64,000 nucleotides of DNA, from positions 1-64,000 of the forward strand of contig JABUQX010078552.1 in NCBI GenBank assembly GCA_015478945.1, written 5' to 3'. How positions within the stretch are numbered: the first letter of the stretch is position 1; every line of letters begins with the position of its first letter. Positions 35,601 to 49,815 of this stretch are shown here, one piece after another. The position numbers and the translations under genes were made by a program. The notes beneath the pieces were generated by a model that saw only the letters and a program-made list of their open reading frames with translations, ran no database searches and was not told where the DNA came from. The stretch is from Trachelipus rathkii. Taxonomy: Eukaryota > Arthropoda > Malacostraca > Isopoda > Trachelipodidae.

Positions 35601-36930
35601 AGTTCATATAAACTACACTTCTCAGAGAAAGTAGAAACCTGGTATATTACACAATTTTATTGCACTCAACGATGAAACAGTACAAGCATGTAACATGAAA
35701 GCATACTACAATTAATGCATGATATTAATAAAGTATATATGAGGCGAGAAGACTCGTAAAAAGAGCTGAAAATAATCATGATTATTTTCATGATGAATTA
35801 CACTCACAATTTCATGAGCATATATTAAGAAATAAATATAATATGTTTAAACACAGATTCAAATTTTTCTCCAAATTCATCTTTTATAATAATCAGAGTT
35901 TATTATGAATAACTAATTGCCACAAACTAAATTGTTAACATAAAATAAGAAATTGATATTTTAATGAAGTTGCTGAGTGTCAATTAATCATTTACCGAAA
36001 CCCATCTTGACATACATATAGTTTTTTTTGTTATTTAACCATTTTTACGATATAACTTTAATGAATTATCTAATTTTCTTGTAATCCTGTTCTAGCCTTT
36101 GGTGTGCACAATTTTATTGACAGTGATAACATTCTGTATCAATAAATCTACAAGAATTCAAAAATTAGCTAAAATATAAACTCAAGCATCATCAAAAACT
36201 AATAAGGGCTATATATTTAAATTTATCACAATATACTATACTATAGCGAGAGAAAAAAAAATACTTAAAACTTATGGCTTAATTTTTCCTTCTAGTGAGC
36301 GAATATTGACAAGAATTATATAAAGTCAACTGAATTTAAAATGATTACTTTTTTTACCTTAATCCGCTCTCTAATGAACAGTAAAAATTATTATTTATAA
36401 AGAATGGTGATAATCATATATGAATTATTCTACTAAATTTATTCCGAATATTTCGGTGTAAAATAGCGCTATGAAGTGATATAGATATAAATTCGTTATA
36501 TCATAATTATGATTCTTTTAGACTCATCTATTAGACCACAGAAAGATTTACATTATATGCCGGGTTGGAAATAACTGTTCCAATAGTATTCATCATCACT
36601 AATCCCTGAAAGCTTCAATTTACTAGACTACGTGAATCTGGCATTCTCGCCTACTCATATACCAGTCTGTGAGAAAAATGAAGCAACGCTGAGAATAATA
36701 TAATAATTACTTAACTTTACAATAAAGTAGCATAGAAGAATAAGAATATATATATTAATTCTTTTATGAAGACGTAATTTATTTATATTGCTTATGAGTA
36801 TAAGTTTAGTTACTTATAATTATTATTAGTACTGTATCATCATAATTCAGCATCAAACATCTTATACTATACATCACTTTGTATGATTATCAATAGAAAT
36901 AAACTAACTATAACAAACAGTGTAGTTATC
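32700..36930. other. No recognisable gene
   Basis: Purine bias fades by about 34 kb. The sequence is then AT-rich without bias. The frames at 32489-32713 and 32703-32906 (minus) and 33847-34038 (plus) show no domain. The integrase core of the preceding element might hide at 32.7-33.9 kb, but I could not trace it. Confidence 0.4.
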
Positions 36931-36934
36931 TGAA

Positions 36935-38215
36935 AAATGATATATATATATAATATATTATAGATATAATATATATACACATATTAAATCTATTAATATT
37001 AAAATAATATTAATATATATTAATTAATTAATATATATATAATATATATATAAGAATATAATATTATAAAATTATATATATATATTAATATATAATATAC
37101 TAGTAATTATATAATATTTATTATTAATATATTAATATAATATCATTAAATTACTTATTTTCTCACAAAAGACGGGTGATATAGTAGTAATAAATGCAAA
37201 TCGATAAAATGAAAAGCATAAGTAATATGACAAAATTCGAAATAAGAAAGCCCAGCACTATTATATTATATTATATATATAATATATTATTAATATATAA
37301 TATTATATAATATAAATATATATAATATATATAATATAATATTATTATATATAAATATAGTATATATATTATATATATATATATATAATTAATATATATA
37401 TACTATATATATATATATTAATTAAGTTAAATTAATATATATATATATATATTATATAATAATATTAACATATAAAACAGTAACAAAGTTATGATTTAAA
37501 AGTAAGTAATCTTCTTAAATGAACTTATGGTTTATTAAATATAAATAACATATAAATTTTTTATTCGACTAATAGTATAGTTCTTACGAAATATATCGAA
37601 ACTCCATTTCATACATAGAAAATAAAGGAAATGAATGTTTATAGTGATCAAATACAAAAAAAAGATTATGTTAAGCAATATCTTAATAATTAATAAATAT
37701 ATTAATATATATTATATTTTGTGAGTAGTAGTAATTTTATTAGTAGTTTTAATTATATAGGGCAATTCGATAATATTGATAGAAGATCCGCATGACGATA
37801 AGTGGTCTAGTACTGTATAGTATTGTAAAATCTATATACGTGGATATATAATTTATTTATAATTAGCAACGATCTCTCACTATAGGATTAATATGAGGAT
37901 GATATTGTAAGGGGTACTTAACCTACTATGAACTATGTGTCATATATCCTATACTTAATTATTATATTAATACGCAGTATTAATCACCGATATTATATAT
38001 ATTATTGTGTTATGCACCCTATGCCTCATTTATATGGAATATGTTTAAAGTAGAATAATAAAGTAAAAGATTAAAAATATTAATATATATAATATAATAT
38101 ATTAATTATTATATATATAATAATATATATATGATATTAATATTATATATTAATATATAATATAATTATATATATAATATATATATATATATTAATTATA
38201 TTAAATTAATATACA
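36935..38215. repeat. Cluster of three (TA)n/(TAA)n arrays
   Basis: Arrays at about 36940-37145, 37260-37465 and 38070-38215, separated by AT-rich spacers that resemble no other segment here. Confidence 0.85.
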
Positions 38216-41200
38216 TTAAAACTAATATAATTACTATCGTCATATACTATTCACTGGCATTAGAATAAGTGACTCTGATAGCCGAGTTTTAAGACTTGAT
38301 AACATAATAGTGAATCTTAATCTAATTTATATATGTTATTTTAGTTCTGTATTTCGTTTATAGTAGTAAATTAACCTTATATAACCTAACCAACATTATA
38401 TAAAAAAGCTAACCTTTTCTCAAGGTCATTGATTCATATGCATTTTATATATACATAATTCTCAATTATGATGTTTACTATAAGTGATACTATTCTTAAT
38501 GATATATTATATATGTGTATTGTATCACTTCATAATTATCCACATTATGTTCTCATAGTAGATTTTGAGATTAGGGAAAATCTTATAGATATATTATTCA
38601 GATATCAGATAATTTTGCGATGAGATTACCGTCATTATGCTGTTGATGAGTGTATTAATAGTGTATTGTATAATTTATAAAATCAGAATAAGAATATTAA
38701 ATTAGAGTATGCGAATTATAAAATTAATAATTTAGTAATAGCTACATGTTAATACTTATATATATCATATTGTGTAATATTTTTACTTACAAGAGATATA
38801 TTTATAAAGATTTTTGAGATGAATTATGAGGTACTTAGGTGAATATGAGTCAATATAAATAAGTATTAAAGATTGTACCTAAGATACATAAACTGCTTTG
38901 TTCATCTACGCATAGTATATCATGCTCTTAATCAACAACAAAAACCAGAGAATATTGACAAGCAGGAAAGTCCCTACTTGAAGTAAGTGAAACCAAGTCT
39001 AGGACTTTCTTCATTCGTTAATAAATTTGAAATATTATTTTGAGGAGTCTGCTGACACTCAGAAGTTATCCAAGTCTCAAATTCAATTATTAAAATGTAT
39101 CATTTTAAATCATGTGAGTATGGTAAAATTTTAATACGAATAAAATATTAATTGAATTATTTTCATTCAATATACTTATTTTATATAGGCATTTCTGCCA
39201 AAATGTTTGGAATGTTGATTTGAAATTTTAAATATATCTTTCCAAATGTTTTGATTTCATTTTAAACTACAATGATGTAGTGGTGAAAAAAATCTCTTTA
39301 TTTTGTTGCAATACGAGTGATACACCAAGTTTTCCTATTTTTATAAAACGTTTATTAAATAAATTGTAGAAATTAATCTAATTGCAGCAACTCACTATAA
39401 CTTTCGTGATCATAAAAGAAATTTATATTTAACCTCAGACATTGCTATAGATACATCTGATATAACAAGAAAATGAATTGGTGCTTCGAGATGTATTATA
39501 GTCAAAAATATTAACCTCGACTTGATAGAAAAATAGAATGAAAAAAAAAACAGCAGTATATATAATGACAAATACAAACTTAGCATTAATTATGATAATA
39601 ATCACCTTATTAAGATAAGAATTAGATAGATAATATTATTGAAATAAATACTACTCAAATTTAAAAAATATTCACATTGTTATTCATTATCTAATAAAAT
39701 ACATTCAAGTTATTCATCGAAAAACTTACTGATGCAGACCTCAATTTTAGAGAGTAGAATATTAAACTATTGAATCCTACATTAATAACATCATAATAAT
39801 AATATAGCTCCTCTTTCGATGAAGATTAGGAGGTGCGATTAATTATGTGCCTTTGCAAGCACTAAATAATTAAATGAAAACCTTGGGCCATTTATCATTT
39901 GCTACCATAATAAGCTATTGTATATGTGTATTCTTCATCTGTGTAGCTAAGCATCTATCCATGTTATTGTCGTTAATGCACCTCATTACGTCCTCTCATC
40001 AGATAATATATGCAAATATTTGAATTTATCTTTTGCTATACTACTGTGATTAACTGTCTTTCATATGAGGATTAGAGAGAGTTAGTGTCTTTGTAAGAGA
40101 AGGTGAAATGTATGTTCAACAATACTGCAATCAATATGGAAGCCAAAGTTTTGGGCAATAGACAACTGTAGAATTGGTAAGTTCGTTTACAATAGTGGCT
40201 CTAGAGTACTAACTTAACCATTTAAGGACGAGCAGTGTATGGTTAGTCAAACGTGAGGTATTGCAGATAAGCAGGCTTCCACTCTTATAATCTTTTTTTT
40301 TTTTACATGAGCGTATTTCTTTTCGTCCAATATTTCCAATTTTAAATTGACAATATTATCTAGAAGTTGGTTTAACCGTGCGTAGATGCCATTACCTTGT
40401 GGGGGTATTCAGCTGAGACTGTAAGTAAAATATTACCTATATTAAAACTTTTAATTTAGTTATTTTTTTTACATTTATTTGTCACGGCACGATTCAACGG
40501 GTCAATTAAACTCTATTACAAGGAGGTGGTGTTATGAACCCCTCATAAGAAAATTCATCTAACATCAAATTGTACTACGATGTATAGCAACTAGAACCAG
40601 GCTTATAAACTGAGGTGAATATGATACATTATCTAAACAATTTGTGATAGGGAAATCACACAAAGAATCATTATAGGTAGCATGAATTTTTCACCACGTA
40701 CTGAAAGGTAGGCTCGAGAACTATTTGTATACAGAAACCAACAGAGCCATGAAGTAACTATGATGAATCTTAAGAATTTACTATAATGTGCGATAATTAT
40801 CAATAATACATGTTACACGCACCAATACAGTCTATACTCTTATTTAATAACGAAATGAGACGTTCTGATTAAAAGCAGGAAGTGTTGTGTGATCGATCTG
40901 TGCAGGATGAATAGTTATTACTATCGACACTTGACTATAGCATATCATAAGAGTACCTTATTAATAAAAGGTAGATAATATGCATTACTAACAAACTCTA
41001 GCCGCAATATATATAGTAAGGTAATATGAAACAGTAAAGTATTATGAGATAAAATTATTAATTATGACTTCTTTTGCCTATTGAGTACTTCAGGATACTT
41101 CATATCCAAAAGCACTACGGGATGAATACCAGAGTCCACCCCAATATATTAAGAAGAGCAGTTATATGCTATACAAAGTGCTGAGTAATAAGACAATCTT

Positions 41201-44200
41201 AGTGTATGACTTGAATAGTACTGATAAAAGTAAAAAATAGGTTTGACAGGTCTAAGAGCACTGGGAGACCTTTCTTTTCAGAAACTTTGTCAATAATTGG
41301 ATTGTTTCGTAAAACCTTCACTATTTATTGCTCATAACAACCTAGTTTTGGTTAGTAAGATAAAGTGAATGCCATATACTTTAATGATAATATATTATTA
41401 AATTATGTCAATACTAAAAGTAGACGAATAATATCAGTCGTTAAAAGTAGATATAGAGAAAGTTCGAGGAACTTAAACAAGTAATCGCTGTCGGGCGTAT
41501 GACGAAGATAATATTTAAAAATTATTTCTAACAAGCTTTGGTGAAACTCTAACTCAACAAATACATTATGTAAAATTCTACAGTATACACGATGAATATA
41601 GATAATCGGAAAAGATTATAGACGATAAGAGCTATTTCTTGACAGTAAATATATAAGTGAGCAGAATTGAAAATGAATATTAATAAATAATGAATAGGGG
41701 TTATCGTAAGTCACCGTCATTATGATGGTATAATTGAATTATGAATGTTGCAGTGTAGAATCCATCTAAGTTGACATAATTCTACTGAAATAAAATACTA
41801 GGGATGATTAAAAACTATGAAGTCTTTGTAAAAGTCAACATTCAGTTAATGACGATGAAAAAAGCAAAGGGTGAGCATCCTATTCGTAATGAGAAATAGG
41901 CGCAATTGAACACATGTATGAATAAATTATATAAGAATAGCTAGCTATAAAGATCAGTTAAAAACAAAGATCAAAGAGAGAAAAGAGAGGGGCTGCACGA
42001 GGAAAGAGAGATACTCGTAGTCATAATCTCGTTCTCTTCATATGTACTTAAGTTAGCCTTAGAGGTATATGTATAGATCAAATCAGACTCACTCACACAA
42101 TTCTATTTCACATATGTTCCTAAGGCGAAAACAATAGACTTAGTACCTTTCTTTTACAATAGGAAGTCCATGACTATTCGGTGCGAGTTAGGAGAGCATC
42201 GCGACCAAGACGCCCGTGCAACGACACGTCTGGAATTGAAGGAAGAAGGAAATGAGGATTCCAGATTATCTAGGGCTAAAGAATTGAGACGTTGAATGAA
42301 ATTGAGTAGTGCGAGATAAAATTAGAAAGCACATAGGTCAAGTCTCATAACGCAAAGATTTTAGTTTTAAGAAGATCAAGCATATTCACTGACTGTATTT
42401 CAGAATAGTTAGTACATATGCAAACGTTTCCAACAAACTCGAAGGTGAGAATTGATTGAGTTCTAGTATTAAGTAGTCTATAATAGAAACTATAGTTTAG
42501 ATTACGAGGGTGATGCAAGGGTCATCCATTGGAAGCGACACCGAGTTATCAGAGATAACTCGGATGGAGAATATGACACACGCGAGGCTGCGACCCGTTA
42601 CTTCCTAACGTTCATCTTAGATAAACCGCGAGGCAGCATAGCCACACGCGAAGACTCAAATGTGACACACAATCTTAGCAGCAAAAAGTCAATAGGACAA
42701 CTGGCGAGGAAAGGAGGAAGAGGGAATGGCGCAGTAAGTTTTTATTTCGTTTAGCGTCCATATGTAAGTTTGTGCTTTATAGTAAGAGTTATGGAGGTCT
42801 TCAATATGTTTGATACGAATGTTATGTAATGTATTGAAATGAAATATTTATTAAAATATTGAAATTAAGAGATAGTTATGTCATAATATACAGATGACAC
42901 GATTAAAGATTTAAAAGGAATAAAAATATTTATCGCAATAGACGAATAACTTAGCCAGGTATAAATAAGGCATATGAAGGCTCTTTATATGAAAACATAG
43001 ATTTTTAAGATTAAGATTATGCAATTTCAGTTTTGTAAAAAATTATGATCTCAAAGTAAGAATCAAACAAGTCATTATTGTACTAACAATAAGGTTAAGG
43101 AACTAAAAATGAGGGTCAGTCTGAGACACCGCAAGAAAATTACTCAATGTTTATGTCATCTTGTTAAAGTTCTATTTTCGCGCCTTGGTGAGCACTTTTT
43201 ACTATTTCACAAGATTATGAAATCCAGCTAACTGAATTTTCTATATGTGACTAGATTTAAATTCTTATCTCACCGTTGATTGTACATTAGCAACTGATTC
43301 TGACTGTACTACTGATTTGTTCAGTCATTGTTTGAAATTGGTATAATGTTTTAAAAATAATATTAATTCACCATACTTCCTATTTTATAATCGTGCGTTA
43401 TTACATGCTATTATCACCAAAGAGACTGCTCTAGCACCAACTTGTGGTCATCCTATTTAGCTATTAAAGAAAAGCATGACTATCATGCGTCATATCAATT
43501 GAAATTAACAATTAGTTATATAGCAATGTATAGTAGGAGTTTAGGAAGAAATATATAACGTGACCTTTGCTGCTATTTGGTGTATGTATGAAGTAAAAAG
43601 AAAAAATAGATGCGATCTAGCATGTGCTATCACACAATTTTAAGTCTATTATAATAGCCTACTCTCGGACAATGGCTTTGGATTTAGTCCAGGATCATGA
43701 TTCGAGACATCCGATAAAACTTATGTATAATTATATGCGTTTCTTATGACGATAGGTGAGATGAATAAAAATTTTAGTGAAACAACATTTCACTTTTCGA
43801 TAGAATTAGTTTTCATGTTTTATTGTATATTCGATTTATTAGTATTTTATTTGATTAGTCAGTATTGCAATTTATTCTTGTTAATACTTTAGACTGTAGA
43901 CGCTACATACTTTATTAAAGTATTACCACGCATTAACTTACGAGAGAAATTTCGTTGCTCTGTGCATCATTAATAAGCTGAGATCGAATTTAGACAACTC
44001 ATTAGATGAAATATTGCACTAACAGAGAGAAAATGACTTTTAGTGTCCACAGTATATTGTAGATGATTCTCATAAAGTGTTTCGGAAATGATTGAGCTAT
44101 GCCGAGGTATGGTAGGTTGAAGATTCAGAATGCAGAGGAGAAAGTCTAAACCTATCTGAGAATTTAGTTTATAGAGTAGGATATAATCGAGAGAATGTTG

Positions 44201-45180
44201 TGGTACAGTAGTGTACATCACGGAGATATGATACGTAAGGTCTTAGTAATTATTTATATGAAAGTAGATGTATCTCATATTAGTGTATAGATAACCATAC
44301 GGCTTATAGACGAATGTTCTTCTTTAATGATTCGTGTTGGATGCGACGATAAGTATCCACGATAGAATATTCGTGTGTATGTTATTTTATAGAGTTTATC
44401 ATCTTTGTATATTAAAGTATTGTTGAGAATATGACTTCGGCATAAGTTCCCTTACCAACTTTAAAAGTTTTATTTGATTAAATATATTAGGATCACTCAA
44501 CCAAAAAATGTGCAATTTGTTCTGTTGACTTATAACTATTATGATTTAATCACACAACGTTACTATAAAAAAGATATAAGAGTACCTATCGACTAGTTAA
44601 ATTATTAAAGAGCATGCAAAAGGAGAGAGATAGAATAGGAAGAAACTCTCAAGGAGAGAAGTCTAGTAGGAGATAATTCCTACAAAGCATGAAAAGCTGA
44701 ATGAATAAACTCATACGTTTGTATATCGTGAATTTAGCAGAACAAGTAGCTATGAATACATTTAACTCAATCTATTCTCGTTATGTTAATGATAACTAGT
44801 AAGAGAATAATGATCATCACATACAGACATTTTGCTAGATCCTCAATCTGTACCCTAGTCTTCAAAAACTTTACGTTAAATATGATTTCCGTCAAGCATT
44901 GTTTCCATACGCAGAATGCTGTTTTCCCTTTCTCACTTGTAATGAGATATGCAATTTTGTATTCATATTGCTTCACAACATATCGGAGTTTTATCAGAAA
45001 CTACTCTTTCTAAAACCTTCGATTATGTTAAAATGATTTAAGAACATAATCAAGTATTAAAAGGTCTCTTAGTGCTACACATTATTTAGAACGTTAAGAG
45101 AACTGAGTAACGATGAAAAAGGTCTTAGCAGTTTAGGACAATCACATGGTTCAGACAATTCACAGACAGTCAAAAGAGAT
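38216..45180. other. Long AT-rich stretch without recognisable gene
   Basis: About 7 kb with almost no open frames beyond chance; those at 43970-44221 and 44767-45013 have no domain. A small perfect hairpin lies at 42541-42563, inside a slightly GC-richer patch (42480-42720). Confidence 0.45.
42541..42563. repeat. Perfect 10-bp hairpin
   Basis: CCGAGTTATC and GATAACTCGG are exact reverse complements with a 3-base AGA loop. Nearby words ACACGCGAGGC and ACCGCGAGGC repeat within 80 bases. Possibly a remnant of a transposon end or of a structured RNA; nothing else supports either. Confidence 0.6.
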
Positions 45181-45199
45181 TTTCCCTATTAACGGGTTA

Positions 45200-46950
45200 G
45201 AGTTAAAGTACGCACAGGGTTGAACTGTATATCGTCACCATGCTGTCCATCACGTTATGCAGTACAGCACACAGAGTCATCGGACTTTTCGCAACGCTGT
45301 CGACATGTCGACAATATATAAGCCTTTCACTCACCTCTTTTTGAATTTCTAACTTGGACAACAAGAGTCTTTCCTAAACATCTATCCACACAATCAAAAA
45401 CACTATCACGCTCGACTGGGAACACTCCACGGGTCTCCACGACACCTTTCTCCTAAAGCCACCCCGTACACGAAACAACTCAACTTCCTATATTCCTTTG
45501 ACAAAGCATTCAGACTCACGTCACTATCCCATTCTTACATTTACTTCTATCACTCATAAACACCAAATATACTCTCCAATCTCAGAAGTCATCCACACAC
45601 ACATCTTCTATGCAAAAGTAACCACTCAATACACACATCTCTGAGGTCACACTGCATTGGCCAAGTGTGTTGGTTCAGTTCAATTTATCTACACATACAC
45701 AGGGATCTATTATCTCCGTCATTACCTTTCTTGTAATCACATGATCTCTTTGAACTCATTCTTTTACCGAAGGTAACTATACTACATCTCATACCGTTAT
45801 GTAGATAACAGCAGCCTTCTTTAATCCATTCCCATACACCCTGCCACTAACAATGAGGAATTTCACACCCTTTCATCTGTACCAAACTTTACAAATCACA
45901 TACTCCACGTCAACATACTATCAGCGAGACACACACACCAACAACTATTCCTAACCACACACACCACAGCCTCGATCCGAACCTGGTCAACCTACACCAA
46001 CAGACTACCCTTCATTTCATCTTCACACAATACACCCAACACCTAAGCTATCACACGTATCACACACCCTAGACATCCACACCACACCATCCAACACTAC
46101 CTTACAGGATCCGATCTCCCTATCTTCTCGGACCCACATCTTACTCCCAACCGTAACCCACAGCTAATCCTACACTTCAAGCAAATGTTCAACTCACTAC
46201 ACACTATTTGCGAATCTAGCTTACCCATCCCGACGCGAGGCAACACAACCAATTTCTCCACTTCTTACTATAGGACCTCGGCAGGTCCTGTACACACCCG
46301 TTTACTCTCTCGAAATACGTTCTATGAACAAGCGCTCCAACACACTCAACACACAACACCCCTACCCATCAGTACACATCACACTACACACAACAACTCT
46401 TCCTATCACCACAGAAAAAACCACACACATTACAGACCACACTAACTAGCCACCAACACATCACCATTTTCACTATCTTGATACTCCTCCTAACCCAACA
46501 AAAATCCACAGACGCTTACTACCATCTTCTAATCACTATCCAACAACTATTCTTCACATCATCTTTGCACCACGACATTCACACACCACACACCATCATT
46601 AACAACGACAGCAGTACGACATCTTTTCCCACTACACATTCCACTAACCACACACAACACACAAACACACACACTACACTACTATAGTACACTATTTACA
46701 CATCTCTACCAAATCATCAATCTACACACTACACACACACACACACACTCTATGCTAGATAGATGCTTACACTCACACGCAGCTACACACACACACCACA
46801 CACACACAACACACTACACCACACAACACACACACACGAGCACAACCACACACTACTTGACATCACTCTCCTTTCCTACTCCCTCCCTCCTCCGCCCATT
46901 TTCCTCTTTCCTGCTTGTTTCTCTCTCTTTAATCATCTTACTATTCTCCT
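45200..46950. other. A+C-rich domain with (CA)n
   Basis: The plus strand is overwhelmingly A and C, passing from CACAC-rich sequence into a near-pure (CA)n-like run at about 46660-46860. The frames at 46185-46445, 46478-46687 and 46752-47041 are threonine/histidine strings from CA repeats and are not genes. The first 900 bases are less repetitive and could be a decayed element, but no domain was recognised. Confidence 0.6.
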
Positions 46951-49815
46951 GATATCCATTGGGGTCTACGCTCTCCAAACAATTCTGAACGTGACATTAT
47001 TAAAAACTTTACTGGTGGCTTTCTGCCCAAAGCTACTATAACTCATTGAAAAAATCTCTTTCTCATTATATATATATATTATTTTTACTTTGTTAAAAAG
47101 TTCTTTTATTAATTAGCAACAAGTACATCCAATGGGAAAATCAATTCTAGTAACTTATTAGTAATAGTATAATATTATCCCAATCTATAAAACACCAATA
47201 CTGGCATAAGTCACTATTAAACGATAACAAGTACTTGTAAGACCATCACCCTTCACCATACAACAATTTACCCTCTATTCCATACACGAGAACTATGTCA
47301 CAACTACACTACTCAAAAAATATACAAAACATTCTTCCCAATAAGGCCATCAAACTGTAGAGGAAAAATACTCCACCTACGATTTGTTCGTATTATCGAC
47401 TAAAAAACAACATTATTTTTAAAAGGTCTTAAATTCTTCTCTAAAATATACAATTTATGTAAAAACCTACTGTCTTTTGTAGCAGTTTCAGCATCCGTCA
47501 CGTCTCTCAAAAATTTTTTTATCTTCTTCTGCTTTTATCCTTTCTTCTAACGGTTCTGCTTAACTTCAATTGAAGAGTTTTCACCATCTCAACAAGAAAG
47601 TTTTTGTTAAACTAGAAGTCGCTCTATTATTTATCACTTTTATCTCAATGCATTCGTGTCTAGTTATTTTCTCTGGTCTTTCATTAAACGGCCTGTCAAC
47701 ACGTTAGTCAGCATCCAGCCATCATTCTTCCACGCTTCCTCAAATTCTCGAAACGTACACTTATTCAATTCAATCAACAACACATGATAAGCAAGAGATA
47801 TCACTGTCCTGCCAAAACAAAGAGTAAGCTGAGACTCTGCATTTTGCATCCGTGACAGCAATTTTCGCTGACAATAACACCATTAAAATACACTATTGTT
47901 AGAGTAGTGGATCCATCTTCTCCATTACATATCATTATCGGATAAAAGTATCTTTTAAGAACAAGTACTATAAACTAAATCTTGTTCAAAAAATCAATAA
48001 ATAAGCGCGTTTGCAATAACATGAATGATCTTATGCTGGCTCGGTAAACTTGTTTTTAATCTCCAAATTCATCACTAAATATCTACTCACATATATCCGT
48101 CATTTTGAGAATGTCAGGTCCATTCTGTCCACTGAAATCAAATTTATTGGCGGCGCCAAAAATAAACTGATCCATTTTTTCATATCTCCTTTGTGATTTG
48201 CTTCGAGTTTTTCTTTCTTTAAGTCACTTATGACTAGCAAAAAACAGGCACACTGATGGAAAATGACTAAAAAAAATTTTATCACTTCTCAACCTACGTA
48301 CTTATCCCAACCAGAACTAAAAAACCTATCCAGTAACCGATACATCATAATTCAAAACACACTTCCCAACGGGAACTCACGATATTGTTTGAGTGTAGTC
48401 CTTTTAAACTGTCATCGTCCCACACACATACCAAATGTCATTCATTCAGACACAATGATCGCGTTCGGAAGCTCTGTAGTATGAACTTCTCGCTTAAATC
48501 CCTTATGACGATGATATATAACAAGGATATCATTTCTTCAATATCTTCATGATCGAGGATCTCTCCAACAAACTTTACACGAATACTCTGACTGGAAAAT
48601 ATAGGTAATTTGAAGATCTTTCTTAAACGCTTTTCTTCCTTTAAGAGAATTTCAAACTTTTTGGTGTCTCTTTGAATACAAAACGAAATTTTTATGATCC
48701 TTTTCTTATTGTATCATTGATGCTTTTCCTATTCTCCCGACATTTACTTTGTTGCAGATAAGTTCATTAGTTGTTTCTACTTTCTTTTTTTCTGATGTTA
48801 TTTTCTCATGTCCACTTCCTACGATTTATCCTTTTTAACTTATGATTTATTAGCGGTCGTTCCTATCGTCCTCCTTTTCCACAGCCCAAGGAAGTCTCCC
48901 CTTACCCACTATCAATTTCTCATTGAGAAGTCATATGCCAGGATTTGCATGGTTATAGTCTGATTTAATTAACACAATAATCATATCGATACTACTGTCT
49001 TCATAAATCAAATTGGTCCTCATTTATTTCCTTACTTCAAGTAAGCTACTTATCTCTATATGTATACTTCCTGATAACTTCCCATATACTACTTTTTTAG
49101 CTCTTGAAAGTCATCCTCATCACTATAAATGTATGTTTACTTATCCAATTTATCAATCATAGGCCTCAATTATCATATATCCTCGATTTTTTTCTTGTTT
49201 TTGATATACGCGTGTCTCCTTCTTTTTCTCACTTTCTCTCCTATTTGCCCGAATTCTTTTCTTCTTAATGATCCTTTCATTTTGTAGGTTCCTGTCTACA
49301 TGGCAAATCACGTTGCCCTACGTAGTCTGTTAAGTTACACATTGAAATTGCGAAATGCTTAGTTGCAGTATCTTTTCACAAGCACATTTTTTTGAACGAT
49401 ACTTTGTTTCAATAGATTTCCGATGGAACCCTTATCTCTTTTCATCATTGAATATTTCTAGTAAACCAGCCAAGTTTCCTTCTTTTTTTTTTCCTATCGT
49501 ATTCATCTCATATATAGTAAAAAGCATTTATATCCTACTAGTCCAGTCATCGCTTTGTCGCTAAATCGAATAAAGTACATGTTTTCTGTTCATTTAATAG
49601 AATTTTTAAGGGGTGTGCTTCAATCTACATATAAGCATACGTGTAATATGTCGCACCACACGAAACCGCTGCCATAATTTTTCCTCAATTTTGTCTTAAA
49701 TCACCAGTCTCATGCTTCTCCAGATTTCTGTATCGTGAGTCTCTATTTTAATTAATCTTCAGTCGTGCCTTTTCTCCTTGAGTTTTTCTTTGTTTTGTTA
49801 AAATACTTTGGATTG
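46951..49815. other. Pyrimidine-rich domain, possible minus-strand relics
   Basis: The plus strand is T/C-rich, so the minus strand is purine-rich like the confirmed retrotransposon relics. Minus-strand frames at 47664-47861 (65 codons) and 48100-48285 (61 codons) have balanced residue use. The best reading is the gag-like start at 48175, described separately. No integrase or reverse transcriptase motif was found. Confidence 0.4.
48083..48175 (-). pseudogene. Possible gypsy-type gag start
   Basis: A minus-strand ATG at 48175 opens 30 codons: MDQFIFGAANKFDFSGQNGP, then ten more to TAG. Many animal Ty3/gypsy gag proteins start with a short leader and an 'F..P..FDFS' turn. The match is short and the downstream frame is broken, so this is only a suggestion. 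Confidence 0.25.

Noticed and set aside
46185..47041. Several threonine/histidine-rich plus-strand frames
   Set aside because: Produced by CA-repeat composition.
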